A stretch of DNA of 64,000 nt from Gymnogyps californianus (GCF_018139145.2 NW_026114235.1:558001-622000); one strand, 5' to 3'. Positions 9,950 to 23,096 are shown, numbered from the stretch's first letter. A program made the numbers and translations. The notes: generated by a model from the letters alone, not told the origin.

Positions 9950-12900
9950 AAAACAGGGTACACTAACTGGCTTCCCAGAACCTAGAGATTTAATTTCATT
10001 TGAGCTTTTTATCCCTTTGGGATAGTGTTATCAATGCTTGACTGACCTGAACATATTACTGCCCGACTCTTAAATTTTAGACTTTATTTATGAATTACTA
10101 ACTTTTTATATTATTAAACATTTCAGTGTGAAGCAGTGGCTCTCCCAAGTAGTCAGGACATGTCCCTTTCTTCCCACTGTAACTGGTCTGGGACTTCACT
10201 GCTGATTTTGAACCCGATACAACATCGGTAGCAGGAACCTTGTGCTGCTGCAATCACTATCATACCGCCTTTGTGGAAGATGAATATAATTCAGGAATTA
10301 ACACAGCCTAGCTTTGAGCTTGGGGATAATTCAAACTGCACTGAGGCAACTGTGCAAGCATGAGCTAAAGGAATCCAAAAGTGCTGGAGAGGGGAAGAAA
10401 TAATCAGGAGCTGAATTATAGGGTCCTTAATGGAGCACTCTCAGTCACAGCTAATTTCATGTGTAAGAAGGTGCTAAAACTTTGAATGCTTGGGAAACTG
10501 TACAAACATCACATTCAATTAATTAACACTAACCAAAAAACAGGTTGTGATATACTGTGCATGATTCCATGTTGTTCCATCACAGAATTAGCCTGCTTCT
10601 GATTGGAATATGAATGAGCCCTGGTCTTAACATAAGAAAGCCTAATACAAAATAAACTCATTTATAATGGGGGGCTCTGGAGTTTCATTTCAAAACAAGC
10701 ACCCTCATTTTTACAACCAACACAGTATTTGTCCTCTGAATCCTAAGATAATTGAAGCCTTGGGAAATACTATAGATTTAGAGGAGCAGAGAGACAAAAG
10801 GAAAAGTACAGTATTTGTTGACTGTACCCCTAGTGAACACGCAGTCTATATAAATATAGAGGGCTGGAAATTGCTTCTGGATAGTGAAACTTTATATAAT
10901 TGTATCTCACATTAATCTTATTTTATTTTACTGTTCACAATTAGGAATTTTGCAACCTTAAACATGTGAAATTAAAACCATGGATGATTTCTTAATTGTG
11001 CAACTCCTCAGTACTCAATTAGCATCGCTCTCCTTTCCCCTAACAACGATGTAATACTGTACTAATGAAAAACAGGGCTTCTTTATTTGCTATGGCCTTG
11101 GGGTCAATAATCAATTTATCATTGTGTCCTGCAGGTTTAAAATAAAATACTCTGTGCAGTGTAACCATTGTACAAAATTGACATTAAGTAGATTCTGCAA
11201 GTATGGACTTAATAAAAAATACAAAGAGTGCTGCCTAAAAGGGTTCTACTCCTATAAATTCTATCAGGCTGCTTTTAATATAGGACAGTAGGAAACTGCA
11301 AAACTAATTTAAAGGATTTTTTTTTCTTTTACTATCTTCTTTGTATATTCTGTATGAGAATAATCAAGAAAGAGGTAAATTAAAAAATAGCTTCAGTTAT
11401 ATTTTAAAGATTTCTTATTATTTCAAACTTAGCTTTGGTAATAAAAATGTTACTATTGCTCTTAGTGAATGATGAATTTAGAGTCTCTATCTTATGTCTG
11501 TCAAATACTGCTATATATTAATGTAGTCATAAGTCAATGAAAAATTACTTATATGTGAAGTATTAAAAACATCCTCTTTAAATTAGACAAGCAGAAAGTA
11601 ATTAATTAGAAATAAAAATTCTTATTAAAGTAAACATCTGGTTAGGAAGTTCATTTGTAGTTCACTTACTGGAAAAACTCCATCCCTGTAAGCTCCAGAA
11701 TTGCCCTTTCTTTGTTTAGCTCTGGTCTAGGAAGGTGGATTGACGCTACAAGGAACTTGGGTGCTGCTTCCACAATGAGGTGTTCCCAGAACTAGGACTT
11801 AATCTTTTTGGCCAATGCTGAATCTTTGTGGGACTTTTCTCTTAACTGTGACATTAAGCCTGGGGCTCCATATTTCAGCACCTAGCTTGCTGCTCCATAT
11901 CTTCATCCAAAATCTTCTCATCTTTGCTTGCTCTGGGAAGAAAAATCTAATTTCAGCCCTCTTAAATCTCAGGACAACCCATATTTCCTTTTTATTTCAC
12001 AAGACAGCAGCAAAACCTGATTGTCACCTTAAAGAAGAGAAGCACTAGGAAGTTTGGCTCAGGACTGAACCTTTAGACTTGACTCTATTAGCAGATTCCC
12101 TCTGCTCTTTCCTCTTATTGACCAGCCCCTGCCATACAATCCAGCCTGTCTTCGCACATTTGCATAAAATACTCAGGTACCCATGATTAGATAGCTGGTG
12201 AAATATCAGCGCAGCTTTGCCACTGGTGTGAGTGCCACTGCGTCTCTCTCCACTGCACACTGAGCCATTCCCTGGTGACGGTGTTTTTGTGCGTGGGTCA
12301 GGGATGCTCTCCCAACTGTGTCAGAGTTGAAAGACAGAAAGTATCATTGAAATAATAGGGCTTTGTCATGCCTTTCTTTTCCCCTTTCCTATTTTTAATC
12401 TTGGAGCCAACTTTAATCCTGTTCTCCTACTCTCCTGGGATGCTTTTCTGCCCCTCCATTATGCTATGGCTAACTCTCAATAAACTCAACAGCAGCTACA
12501 CAAGTACAAAGAGGTGGTGGAAGAGAGGCAATGCTGAGAAGTAGTTTTTCACACCAGACAGGTTTTCCCACCATACTCTCATAGATCTAATTCAAGCCTC
12601 TTGTGGCAACAAGAGCTTGAAGTATATATCAATATTTTCATTCTTGAAACTAAACCAGCAAATATCACAAGAAGAGAGTAATTTTTCAACTGGCGCCTTC
12701 TTCTGTGGCAGCACACAGGGTGGCAAGACTGAGATATGGCCTGTTTAATTGATTAGTGCACTTGAGAGAGGGCTGGGTATGGTCCAGTACAAATCATTCT
12801 AAGCACTGACAAATTACCACCTTTGTGTGAAATGGTTGAGGTGGGACCACTGCCCTTTGACAAACCAGAAAATGAAATGATTGCTATTAGATTCTATTGA

Positions 12901-14028
12901 CTTGTCTGGTTAGAGCAGTTGTACTTCTTCCCAAAGGTTAATTGGACTTGAACTCAAGAAATTAAGAGGTCAGCTAGGGTCACAGTGACAGCAGGCAATT
13001 TTTTAACTTACCACTAATAATATTTGTCAGGGAAAGGACATACTAGAGTTCTTCAGCCATGGCTCTGCTCAAGGATTTGCTATAAAAAATAATTGTTTGT
13101 CTACATAATTATATAAGCTGTAGGTGTATGTGGTAAATATGCTCATTAACATTCTGATTTTCATCAGATACTGTAGCTCAAAGATCAAGAGTATGACTCT
13201 AGGCTCAAGACAATTTGTTGTCATAACTTGCATGAATATGTCAATGATGTGGATCACTAAATTTTCCTTTTAGAAATGTTAAGAAATTCAATGCAAAATG
13301 GCCTGAAAAAAAAATTCAGTGAGTATAGTGTCTGTGGCATGATTTTAAACCTCTTTATTTGGGAATTCTTATGTTAACTTTGTTATTATCTTGATTTTGT
13401 GTGTTTGATTCTTTCTGACTTTGTAAGTGCAGATTAAGAGTAATTCTAGTAATTCCCTAATATTTTGTTGGTGAAAAAATCAGCATTAGTTAGAACAGGA
13501 GTGAGCTCTTCTCTCATATATTTTCACAGTTTTTAAATAATATCATAGTATTCACATATACTTCTACATCTATGTCTCTCTGTGTATATATATGGGATAT
13601 GTACATATATATACATACACTTCTTTTTCAAAACACATTATATATTGTTTATATTTCAAGATACATGAGGACTAATACTATTTAGTGAAAGGTCAGAATT
13701 ATACTCTGGTGTGATATGCATTTATTTTAGTTTATCAGATTAATGGGCCAGATTTTTTTACTTCATCAAATTTATCCTTAGTACAAGAAGAGAAGAGTAT
13801 AACTCAGTTTTGTGGCCTTCACATGCTGGAATTTATTGTGAACTAGAATAGTTGTAAGACTTTTGGCTTGTATATGTTCTACATATAACTGTAGAACATT
13901 TTCTTTGTATATTCAGCTGATTTAGAGAATGGGGGAAAGATTATGATTGGGACGGAAACTGAGTATGCTTATTGTCAGAAAAAATCAAATTTGATGCATT
14001 AAATACTGATTTCATTGCTTTTAAGTGT
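9950..14028. other. AT-rich intergenic sequence
   Basis: No gene or interspersed repeat is recognised. A TA/TG-rich microsatellite-like patch lies at about 13580-13620. Open frames such as the 82-codon one at 10667-10915 have no recognisable domain. Confidence 0.6.
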
Positions 14029-14033
14029 GTGGA

Positions 14034-14624
14034 TGTCGTGGTTTAACCCCAGCTGGCAACTGAGCACCACACAGCTGCTTGTTCACTCCCCCCCAGTGGG
14101 ATGGAGGGGAGAATCAGAAGGGTAAAAATGAGAAAACTCATGGGTTGAGATAAAGACAGTTTAATAATTTTTAAAAAAAAAAATTAAAATGTAATAAAAC
14201 CCAAACAACAAAAAAGAGAGAGGAGAATAAAACCCAAGATAAACAAGTGATGCAAATGAAAACAATTGCTCAGCACCAATCGACTGATGCCCAGCCAGTC
14301 CCTAAGCAACTGCAGCCCCTGCCAACCTCCCCCCTCCCCCAGTTTTTTTGCTGAGCACAATGCCATATGGTATAGAACACCCCTTTGGTCAGTTGGGGTC
14401 AGCTGTCCCGGCTGTGTCCCCTCCCAACTTCTTGTGCACCCCCAGCCTCCTCGCTGGTGGGGTGGTGTGAGAAGCAGAAAAGGCCTTGACTCTGTGTAAG
14501 CACTGCTCAGCAATCACAAAAACATCTCTGCATTATCAACACTGTTTCCAGCACAGATCCAAAACATAGCCCCATACTAGCTACTATGAAGAAATCTAAC
14601 TCTATTCCAGCCAAAACCAGTACA
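14034..14624 (-). mobile_element. Solo LTR, family B copy 1 (ERVL-like)
   Basis: A 591-bp LTR in reverse orientation, beginning TGTCGTGGTTTAACCCC on the plus strand and ending AAAACCAGTACA. It is flanked by a perfect 5-bp duplication, GTGGA, at 14029-14033 and 14625-14629. Homology to the LTR at 22496-23091 covers the whole length. The TATA region is degraded into a homopolymer run near 14340-14350, and the U5-proximal part contains an A-rich expansion near 14170-14184. Confidence 0.9.
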
Positions 14625-14629
14625 GTGGA

Positions 14630-17600
14630 TTTGGTAAATGGCAAGGTATGAAACTATATTATATTGCTTTGAAACTAACATAATACTGAGCAGATTAATT
14701 TTCCTGGATATATATGTAGTGTACGCAATGAAACAGTGAGTTGAATCTGGTGCAATCTGACATCATTCCATCGAGAAAATTGTCCCAGAGATTTTCAGAT
14801 AATTCTCTGAAGAGACAAAAATGTGATAAGATTAAGTTAATTAAGGAAGAGTATGATGCTCACCTGCAGAGATTGCTTCATTGTGTATACAGCCAAGGAG
14901 ACATCTGCATTTTGGGGGTTAATTGATTTTTTTTTGTTCATATAGCAAGCCTTTTTCTCCATGACTGATATAGGCAGACATTACTAAAACAAACAAGAGC
15001 TGGGGACAAAGCAGGCAGAGATGCTAACAAAGATCCACTCAATCTCCTTCTTTCAAATTGAATATTAAATCATATCCACAATCTTACTTTCTACATACTT
15101 CCAGTAATGTTATAAAACAAAGGCAGCAGAAGAAAAAAAGGCTGAAAAAAGAACTGATAACTAGAAAGGTGTAGACTGAATTTGGACACTAGTAGTGACC
15201 GCTGTGGTACTGATTATAATCAATTTTTCTGGAAATCTAAAGGCGCCAGAAGAATTAGTCTATTAACACTTGGCCTTTACTTATTTACTGCAAAATCTAA
15301 GAAAAAGATTTGTTTTCAATTAATGGTTTTAATGCCTTTTTCAGCAAAGATTTTTCAAATGTCAGAAAGGACCTGCAAAACAGACAGAGACAATCAAGTC
15401 TGAAGATACTTGTTGGGGAGGCAGTTGCAGGCCTCTCACATACCCGGATGTGAGTCAGTCAAGTGCAGACTGAATGGAATCAACTGATTTGGTGAAAAGG
15501 CCTTCATGTCAAAATAAAACGTGTGTATCTATTTCTTCAAGTACATACACACAGGGGAGCAGGCCACATGCAAGAATTCCAAAAACAGAGATATAAGGAA
15601 CAAGAGAAAATTTTTACACATTCTGAGACATGTTCACTTAGGGTCTTTTTCCCATCCCTGGGAAAAAGATTTTTAAAAACCATTAACAAAAACCCACTTT
15701 AAAAGCAGTGCTCATAGACCAGAAGAAGATTGGCTTCAGCATGGAAAAACAAGAGCCATACTAAATCATTTATAAAGAGACAATTTTGATATCATTTTCT
15801 TTACAGACACAAAACTAACAAGTGATCAGACAATAATCATAATACAGCAAATATTTTTAGCCAGTGAGTAGGTACCAAATGGATTAATCCTTTGTTTTTT
15901 AATATAAAATTTCTTCTGGCATTACTTATGAATTAGAAAACTTGAACTAAAAAATTCAATTTAAAAAGTCTTTGTAACTGCGATAACCCTATTGGAGTGG
16001 CTAAAGTTACTCACATTATACAATATAACATAAGAGATTATAAAGGGGAACATGCAATACCACTTCTGAAGAATCTCTTGTACGACCAGAACCACAGATA
16101 AATTATGCCTTGAATTTTGTCATTCATAATTATGCACAGCTTATTTCATAAATAATGTTTTTTGAGCATATTCCATATTGTCAAACTTTCAGCACCTATT
16201 TGCTTCTGTTTCTGATATAATGCCACAGAAGTTAATCTCTTCAAAGCATCATACAAAGCACCTAACCCAGCACCTGTCTTAGTTGCTCTGAACAAAGCTT
16301 TAAAGGTGTCTTGTATTCTTTCCACTGTATTTATGATGAGATGACCTATACACTTCAGTTTCATTTCTCAAGTAGGAAATAGTAATATTCCTCCTTTTTT
16401 TCCAATGAGATTATTCACATAGGAAGGTGTCAAACATCAAGAGAAAAAGTGGACAATATATAGCCTTTTGTTAGCTCTACACAGTAACATTATGTTTGAA
16501 AAAAAGTCTGTTAAAAGGGTTAGTACTTCAGTTCCTGAGTTATAACCTTGGTTTCTCTGTGTTTAGAGAAAAATCAGGTTATGGCTACATGGGGAAAAAG
16601 TTACAAAAGTATTCTTATTATATCAAATTGTCTCTGGGTCAGCACTTAATGTAATTTACCTTGGGAAAGAAGTAGAGTTCCTTTAACCTAATTTTCTATT
16701 TGGCAAGTGCAGTAAAACAGCCCTGCTGGAACTGGTGCATTAAAGAGTAGAAGAAAATAGTGGAGGAGCAATGAAAGAGAGTAAAAAATAGAATTCTTCC
16801 ATTCAGACAGCATAAGAAATTTTACTGTATTTGGTGCTGGCATTGCTGGGTCTTATATTAGGAGGAATTCAGTGTGCTCAAATAAAAATAATGGCAGAAT
16901 TAGTTGTTGTTGTATTTTAGGCACTTTGCAAGTCTTGATATTAATAAAAACAAAGCATTTTTGTCACATTTTCTAAATAAGTACTAAGATAAGAAAGCTC
17001 CAAGGTCTACCTATCAGAAATGTGTTCTGTTTTCTTAAAACAAATGCAAAGTCTTACTCTCAGATTTTTCTGAGTAACATTTTTCTACAGAAATTTGGCT
17101 AAGGCTTTAATTTGTCAATGTAAAACGTAGCATGGTGCATCATTTGAATAGCAGTTAGTGACCAAATTATGTCTCCTGATGGCAATCTAGGAGATAAAAT
17201 TAGTTTGCATGCACACATAAAAAAAAATCTGTTTATATATAGTTTAATTAGTTTTGCAAATCTCCCACAAACAACAACAAAATCATTGGGTTTAAGTTTT
17301 GTACATTTCAGTTGTAAAAGCTTGAATTAAAGAAAGATAAAACAATCATAGCAGATTGTGAGTATTCTGCTCATGTATAACAGGTTTTTTTCTGACTGAA
17401 ACAACATTGCTAGCAATTAATAGTATTGAACTATTTATGTATGCTTTTATTTAATGTGACTTCTGCAACTGTCATTTTTTGATAAAAAATAGAAGCCTTC
17501 ACTGTAAAAGCATTTTTCTTCACTCTTTCTTGAAGAAGATTTGGAGATATTTTTTGAAGAAGTGATTTCCTTATTTCCCTCTTTTCCCTTTTTCATATCC

Positions 17601-18500
17601 TGTCTTCTTTTATAAATTCCTGTTACCTCAGACTTTCCTGAGTGTTGGTCTCATGTTCAGACTCAGGTTTAGACACATGTGGTTGTTCCACATAGTTTCA
17701 GCTCATTCATTCAGAATAAACAATTCTGACTGCACTTAAACTAAATGAAACTGTTATATTGGGGATTGTGCTGTGAGTGGTGGGAGTGTAGTCAGAAAGA
17801 AAAGCTAAATCAAGATCTTAATCCTGCTATTGTCATCTCTCTGGACATCTTTTATAAAATTGACTTTGCAAGTCAGATTTCCAAGTCATAGCTTATGAAG
17901 GTTTTCATAATCAAATACCATTAACACTTTTAAGATGCCAGGATGCAATTGTGACACACAGGACAGAAATTACTAAAATTATTAATAAATATAGCAATAG
18001 CCCTGGGTCTACTGTCCAACTTAGAGCAGTAGGGACAGGTATCTGTGTTCACCAAACCTATCCATTACAAATGTTTCATGAAATATTTTTCAATCTAAAG
18101 TGAGATTAATAGTACTATATAGAAGTTAAAATGCAGCTGTGGTGTCGTGTAAAAACCACAATGAAAGACTATGTCTGTGTGCCCATGGTGGGTCGGGTGC
18201 TCCCAGCATGCTGGTCCTAGCCTTGCCACACATTCAGTGGCAAAGCATGGGGTTTCCTTCTCACTGAGGAGCCCAGGACTAGCTGAAGCGTGCACAAGGG
18301 GCAGGCCTGTGCCACAGTCTGGCACACAGGAAACTGCTTTAACCATTTTAGTTTGATACACATAGCAAATATCACTTCAGTGATATCATGAACATATGCC
18401 AATGAAATAAGGAGAGAAATAAGCCTCATAACTGAGCCCATTCTGATAATATTGTAGGGTTATTCTTTCATATTGTTCAAGAATATATTTGAAGAATAGA
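14630..18500. other. AT-rich intergenic sequence
   Basis: I see no gene. The 72-codon minus-strand frame at 16146-16364 and the GC-richer patch at about 18130-18330 have no recognised domain or repeat match. Confidence 0.6.
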
Positions 18501-18638
18501 GTAGAATTGTAGAATCATAGAATATCTCAAGTTGGAAGGGACCCATAAGGATCATTGAGTCCAACTCCCTGCTCCTCGCAGGACTACCTAACACTAAATC
18601 ATATGACTAAGAGCATCGTCCAGACACTCCTTGAACTC

Positions 18639-19409
18639 TCACAGGCTTGGTGCCGTGACCACTTCCCTGGGGAGCCTGTTCCAGGGACCGACCACCCTCT
18701 CAGTGAAGAACCTTTTCCTAATGTCCAATCTGAACTTCCCCTGACGCAGCTTCATTCCATTTCCTCGTGTCCTATCGCTGGTCACCAGAGAGAGGAGATC
18801 AGTACCTCCCCTTCTGCTGCCCCCCTTGAGGAAGTTGTAGACTGCAATGAGGTCACCCCTCAGCCTTCTCTTCTCCAAGCTGAACAAATCAAGTGACCTC
18901 AGCCGCTCCTCATAAGTCTTGCCCTCGAGGCCTTTCACCATCTTGGTCGCCCTCCTCTGGACACAGTCTAATAGTTTGATGGCCTTCTTATACTGAGGCA
19001 CCCAGAACTGCACACAGTACTCGAGGTGTGGCCACACCAGTGCAGTGTAGAGGGGGGCAATCACCTCCTTTGACCGGCTAGCTATGCTGTATTTGATGCA
19101 CCCCAGGACACGGTTGGCCCTTTTGGCTGCCAGGGCACACTGTTGACTCATGTTCAACTTGCCATCGACCCAAACCCCCAGATCTCTTTCGGCAGGGCTG
19201 CTCTCCAGTCTCTCGTCCCCCAATTTGTATGTATAAGCAGGATTACCCCATCCCAGGTGGAGAATCTTGCACTTGCTCTTGTTAAATTTCATACAGTTGG
19301 TGACTGCCCAGCTCTCTAGTCTATCCAGATCTCTCTGTAAGGCCTCTCTACCCTCGAGGGAGTCCACAGCTCCTCCTAGTTTAGTATCATTGGCAAACTT
19401 AATGTACAT
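18639..19409 (-). pseudogene. CR1 ORF2, RT catalytic block to C-terminal region
   Basis: This 256-codon open piece starts with the RT catalytic block and runs into the CR1 C-terminal domain. The block reads [10 protein letters not shown] where active elements have FADD, so the first catalytic aspartate is replaced by asparagine. The downstream piece contains [28 protein letters not shown] and is collinear with the CR1 fragment at 567-1313. The frame is lost shortly before the natural terminus. Confidence 0.88.
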
Positions 19410-19561
19410 TCGATTCCTGCGTCCAGATCATTTATAAAAACATTAAAGAGCACTGGCCCTAAAATTGAGCCCTGGGGCACCCCACTGGTGACTGGCTGCC
19501 AGCCTGATGTAACCCCATTTACTATAACCCTTTGAGCCCGACCCATCAACCAATTGCTCAC
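19376..19561 (-). pseudogene. CR1 ORF2 RT motif fragment
   Basis: This piece contains [25 protein letters not shown], the motif just before the catalytic block. It overlaps the following piece in a different frame, which marks a frameshift near 19400. Confidence 0.85.
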
Positions 19562-19631
19562 CCATCATATTATGGACTTGTCTAGCTGTGTGCTGGACAT
19601 TTTGTCCAGAAGGATACTGTGAGAGACAATA

Positions 19632-20048
19632 TCAAAATAAAAAAAACCCCACATCTACTGGCTTCCCCTGGTCAACTAGATGGGTTACCTTGACATAAAA
19701 GGAAATTAAGCAGGACTTTCCCCTCATGAACCTGTGCTGGCCATGACCAATGACTGCATTGTCTCTCAAGTGTTTTTCAGTAACTCCCAGAATAACCTTC
19801 TCCATAATTTTACCAGGCACTGAAGTGAGACTGACAGGCCTGTAATTACCAGGGGCTTCCTTCTTACCCTTCTTGAAAATTGGGACAACATTTGCCAACT
19901 TCCAGTCGACTGGGACCTCTCCAGACTCCCAAGACCATTGAAAAATAATGGAGAGAGGTCCCGCAATAACATCGGCCAGCTCTTTCAGTACCCTGGGATG
20001 AATCCCATCGGGCCCCATAGATTTATGCACATCCAGCTGGAGCAGCAA
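19632..20048 (-). pseudogene. CR1 ORF2 RT fingers/palm fragment
   Basis: This piece contains the N-terminal RT core, with HKSMGPDGIHPRVLKELADV and the NYRPVSLTSVPGKIMEKVI block that is highly characteristic of CR1. It is open for 138 codons and in a different frame from the endonuclease piece upstream, so a frameshift lies near 20050. A further break near 19632 separates it from the next RT fragment. Confidence 0.88.
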
Positions 20049-20051
20049 GTC

Positions 20052-21197
20052 TCAAACAAGTTCAGGGTCGGCTGGGAGTTTATCATCGCCCCAGTCACGG
20101 TCTTCCAACACAGGGCTCCGTGGGTCCCAGGGCCCATCATCGGTGTTGAAGACAGAGGTGAAGAAGGCATTAAACATCTCCACTTTGTCTACATCCTTAT
20201 TTGTGAGGTGACCAACCTCATCAAGTAACAGACCAATGTTATCTCTGATCCTCCTTTTGCTGTTAGCATATTTTAAAAAGCCCTTTTTGTTGTCCTTCAC
20301 AGTGCTGGCCAGCTTGAACTCTAATTGAGCTTTGGCCGCACGAATTTTCTCCCTACAGTGGCGAGCAGCATCTCTGTAGTCCTCCCGTGACACCTGTCCT
20401 TGCTTCCAATGTCCGTACACTTTCCTTTTCCACCTAAGTTCTAGAAGAAGATCCCTGCTCAGCCAAGTCGGCCTTCTGCCCCGCTTGCTTGACTTCTGAC
20501 ACTTTGGAATTGCCTGCTCCTGCGGTCTTAAGAGATGGCTCTTAAAAAGTGACCAGCATTCACGGACCCCAATACCTTCAAAAGCAGATTCCCAGGGGAC
20601 CTTACTAACTAGCTCCTTCAGCAGCCCAAAGTCTGCTCTCCCCATATCCAGTGTCGAGGTTTTGCTGGCAGTTTTTCTCCTGTCGCCAATGATTTGAAAC
20701 TCAACTACTTCATGATCACTGTGACCAAGACAGCCACCAATCACCACTTTGCCCACGCGTCCCTCTCTGTTTATAAACAACAAATCTAGGAGGGCACCTT
20801 TCCTAGTCGGCTCCCTTAGTACCTGCACCAAGAAGTTATCTTCAGTGTGCTTCAGAAATTTCCTGGACCTGTTTGTGTCTGCTGTATGATATTCCCAGTT
20901 GATGGCTGGGAAGTTAAAATCACCCATAAGGACAAGGGCAGCTGATCTAGAGATATCCCTTAATTCCTTGTAGAATAATTCATTGGTGTCGTCGTCCTGG
21001 CTGGGTGGTTGATAGTAGACTGCCACAACAACATCCGCTTTATTTGCTTTCCCCTTCATCCTTACCCAGAGGCTCTCAACCGTGTCATTGCCAACTGCAA
21101 GCGCCACACAATCCAACCCCTCCCTTACATACAACGCCACCCTGTATGTAAGGGCCTCACCTGCCCTGCCTATCCCTCCTGAAGAGCCTATAACCAT
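20052..21197 (-). pseudogene. CR1 ORF2 endonuclease domain and linker
   Basis: The longest open stretch of this CR1 (381 codons). It covers most of the apurinic/apyrimidinic-type endonuclease that nicks target DNA. The GDFN motif (in LVLMGDFNFPAINWEYH) and the terminal SDH motif (in GHSDHEVVEF) are both present. The rest is the linker up to the RT, including KNDKKGFLKYANSKRR-like sequence typical of CR1. The domain's N-terminus is in another frame at 21157-21339. Confidence 0.88.
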
Positions 21198-21339
21198 CCA
21201 TCACGGCACTCCAGTCACAGGACTCATCCCACCAGGTTTTGCTTATGTTAATGATGTCGTAGCTCTGGGACCGGGCCAAAGCTTCTAGCTCCTCTTGTTT
21301 ATTCCTTGTGCTGTGCGCATTAGTATAGAGACATTTCAA
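21157..21339 (-). pseudogene. CR1 ORF2 endonuclease N-terminus
   Basis: This piece starts MKCLYTNAHSTRNKQEELEAL, the expected start of the CR1 endonuclease with its catalytic asparagine region. The second motif reads ISKTWWDES. Active APE-type domains have a glutamate where this copy has lysine (ETWW), so a catalytic residue is lost. A frameshift around 21160-21197 separates this from the rest of the domain. Confidence 0.85.
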
Positions 21340-21473
21340 ATGTGCTCCAGTGTACTCAGCACATCATGGAGCAGAGTGAAGGACCTCGCTAGCACACCAT
21401 CCCTCAAACATTGGCATGCTGCCCCACAGCTTATGACTAGCAAGCCTGATTTTATCCCTTTCCCCCTTCAAAT

Positions 21474-22144
21474 CTAGTTTAAAGCTCTTTCAATGAGCCC
21501 TGCTAACTCTTGTGCAAAGATCCTTTTCCCCCTTTGAGAAAGGTGTACCCCATCTGTCGCCAGCAGGCCTGGTGTTGTGTAGACCAACTCGTGATCAAAA
21601 AACCCAAAATTCTGACAGTGACACCAGTCACGGAGCCAGGTATTGATCAGCTGCATCTTAATGTTTCTTCCAACATCATTCCCTGCAACTGGAAGGACAG
21701 AGGAGAACACTACTTGTGCTCCTGATCCCTTAATCAGTCGTCCCAAGGCCCTGAAGTCTCTCTTGATTGTCCTTGGACTTCTTATTGCAACTTCATTGCT
21801 GCCTACATGAAAAAGCAATAATGGATAATAATCCGAGGGCCATAGCAGGGTAGGAAGTTTTCTTGTAACATCTTTAACCCAGGCTCCAGGGAGGCAGCAG
21901 ACTTCCCTAAGAAGTGGGTCCGGTCGGCATATTGGGCATATTCTGTTCCCCTCAGAAGAGAGTCTCCTATGACAATAACCCATATTTTTTTCTTTATGGA
22001 AGTGGTTTTGATGTGGGACATAGGCTGACTTAACCTTGGTGACATCTCCAACCTAGATGGACCATTATCCTCGTCATTGTTCGGTTCCACTTGCAGAGCC
22101 TCATACCTATTGTACAAGGGCACCTGGGAAGGTAAGGTAGTCAC
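21474..22144 (-). pseudogene. CR1 ORF1 remnant with SGNH esterase domain
   Basis: Two overlapping frames (21803-22144 and 21474-21983) together cover the esterase region of CR1 ORF1. The upstream frame carries VIGDSLLRGTE, the GDSL block with the nucleophilic serine. The downstream frame carries HVGSNEVA and TDGVHLSQRGKRIF, the block with the catalytic Asp and His. One frameshift near 21800-21980 joins them. ORF1 esterases of the CR1 clade are thought to help ribonucleoprotein or membrane interaction; that role comes from the family and is not shown here. Confidence 0.82.
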
Positions 22145-22495
22145 AGAGGAGATGTGCCCTGCTGCACTGGGCAGGAACTTGTTGCCATACTCCTCTATCC
22201 CTTAAGTTACCACATTCTGTCAGGTGGAGAGAGGATAGGGAATCCTCCATATTGTGTGTCCTGTCTGCCTGACAGGTCTGTCCCAGGGATGGTAGGGTGC
22301 AGTTCCAGTAGTGATGTTATAATCCTCAATTCAAAAAAGAAAAAAAATGAAAGCAGTAAGGATGTGCTTCTCTTTAAGCACATATAAAAACTCATTGGCT
22401 CCCATGGTTTACTCAAGTGAAAAGACAAACCCTTTCTTAAATGCTTTGCTGTAGTCAAGATGTTAGTGACAATTTATAAGGCAATCTTAACAAGA

Positions 22496-23091
22496 TGTGC
22501 TGGTTTTGGCTGGGATAGAGTTAATTTTCTTCATAGTAGCTAGTATGGGGCTATGTTTTAGATTTGTGCTGGAAACAGTGTTGATAATACAGGGATGTTT
22601 TTGTTACTGCTGAGCAGTGCTTACACAGAGTCAAGGCCTTTTCTGCTTCTCACACCACCCCACCAGCGAGGAGGCTGGGGGTGCACAAGAAGTTGGGAGG
22701 GGACACAGCCGGGACAGCTGACCCCAACTGACCAAAGGGGTATTCCATACCATATGACATCATGCTCAGCATATAAAGCTGGGGGAAGAAGAAGGAAGGG
22801 GGGGACGTTTGGAGTGATGGCATTTTGTCTTCCCAAGTAACCGTTATGCGTGATGGAGCCCTGCTTTCCTGGAGATGGCTGAACACCTGCCTGCCCATGG
22901 GAAGTAGTGAATGAATTCCTTGTTTTGCTTTGCTTGTGTGCATGGCTTTTGCTTTCCCTATTAAACTGTCTTTATCTCAACCCACGAGTTTTCTCACTTT
23001 TACTCTTCCAATTCTCTCCCCCATCCCACTGGGGGAGAATGAGCGAGCGGCTGCGTGATGCTTAGTTGCCAGCTGGGGTTAAACCATGACA
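22496..23091 (+). mobile_element. Solo LTR, family B copy 2 (ERVL-like)
   Basis: A 596-bp LTR from TGTGCTGGTTTTGGC to TTAAACCATGACA. A perfect 5-bp duplication, CAAGA, lies at 22491-22495 and 23092-23096. TATAAA is at 22772-22777, with a TGACATCA element 9 bp upstream (22755-22762). The polyadenylation signal ATTAAA is at 22960-22965. The insertion lies just beyond the 5' end of the CR1 copy. Confidence 0.93.
22755..22777 (+). promoter_or_regulatory. CRE/AP-1-like site and TATA box in family-B LTR
   Basis: TGACATCA at 22755-22762 is one base from the cAMP-response palindrome TGACGTCA, and TATAAA follows at 22772. The same pair appears in the LTR at 30489-31074, and damaged forms occur in the other A and B LTRs. 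Confidence 0.5.
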
Positions 23092-23096
23092 CAAGA

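Larger units (their letters stand above)
18501..22330 (-). mobile_element. CR1 LINE, nearly full length, ORF1 and ORF2
   Basis: A CR1 retrotransposon read on the minus strand. Its 3' tail (AGAATCATAGAAT type) is at about 18501-18560, and ORF2 covers about 18639-21340. ORF1 covers about 21474-22330 and includes an esterase domain. It lacks only the most 5' part. Frames are broken several times and two catalytic residues are altered, so it is dead. It is more complete than typical bird CR1 copies, most of which keep only the 3' end. The 5' limit is my estimate, set where ORF1-like sequence fades. Confidence 0.9.

Noticed and set aside
10667..10915. 82-codon plus-strand frame
   Set aside because: No recognisable domain or repeat, AT-rich surroundings, and a length expected by chance in 64 kb.
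16146..16364. 72-codon minus-strand frame with a protein-like composition
   Set aside because: I recognise no family and it is within chance length. A protein search would decide.
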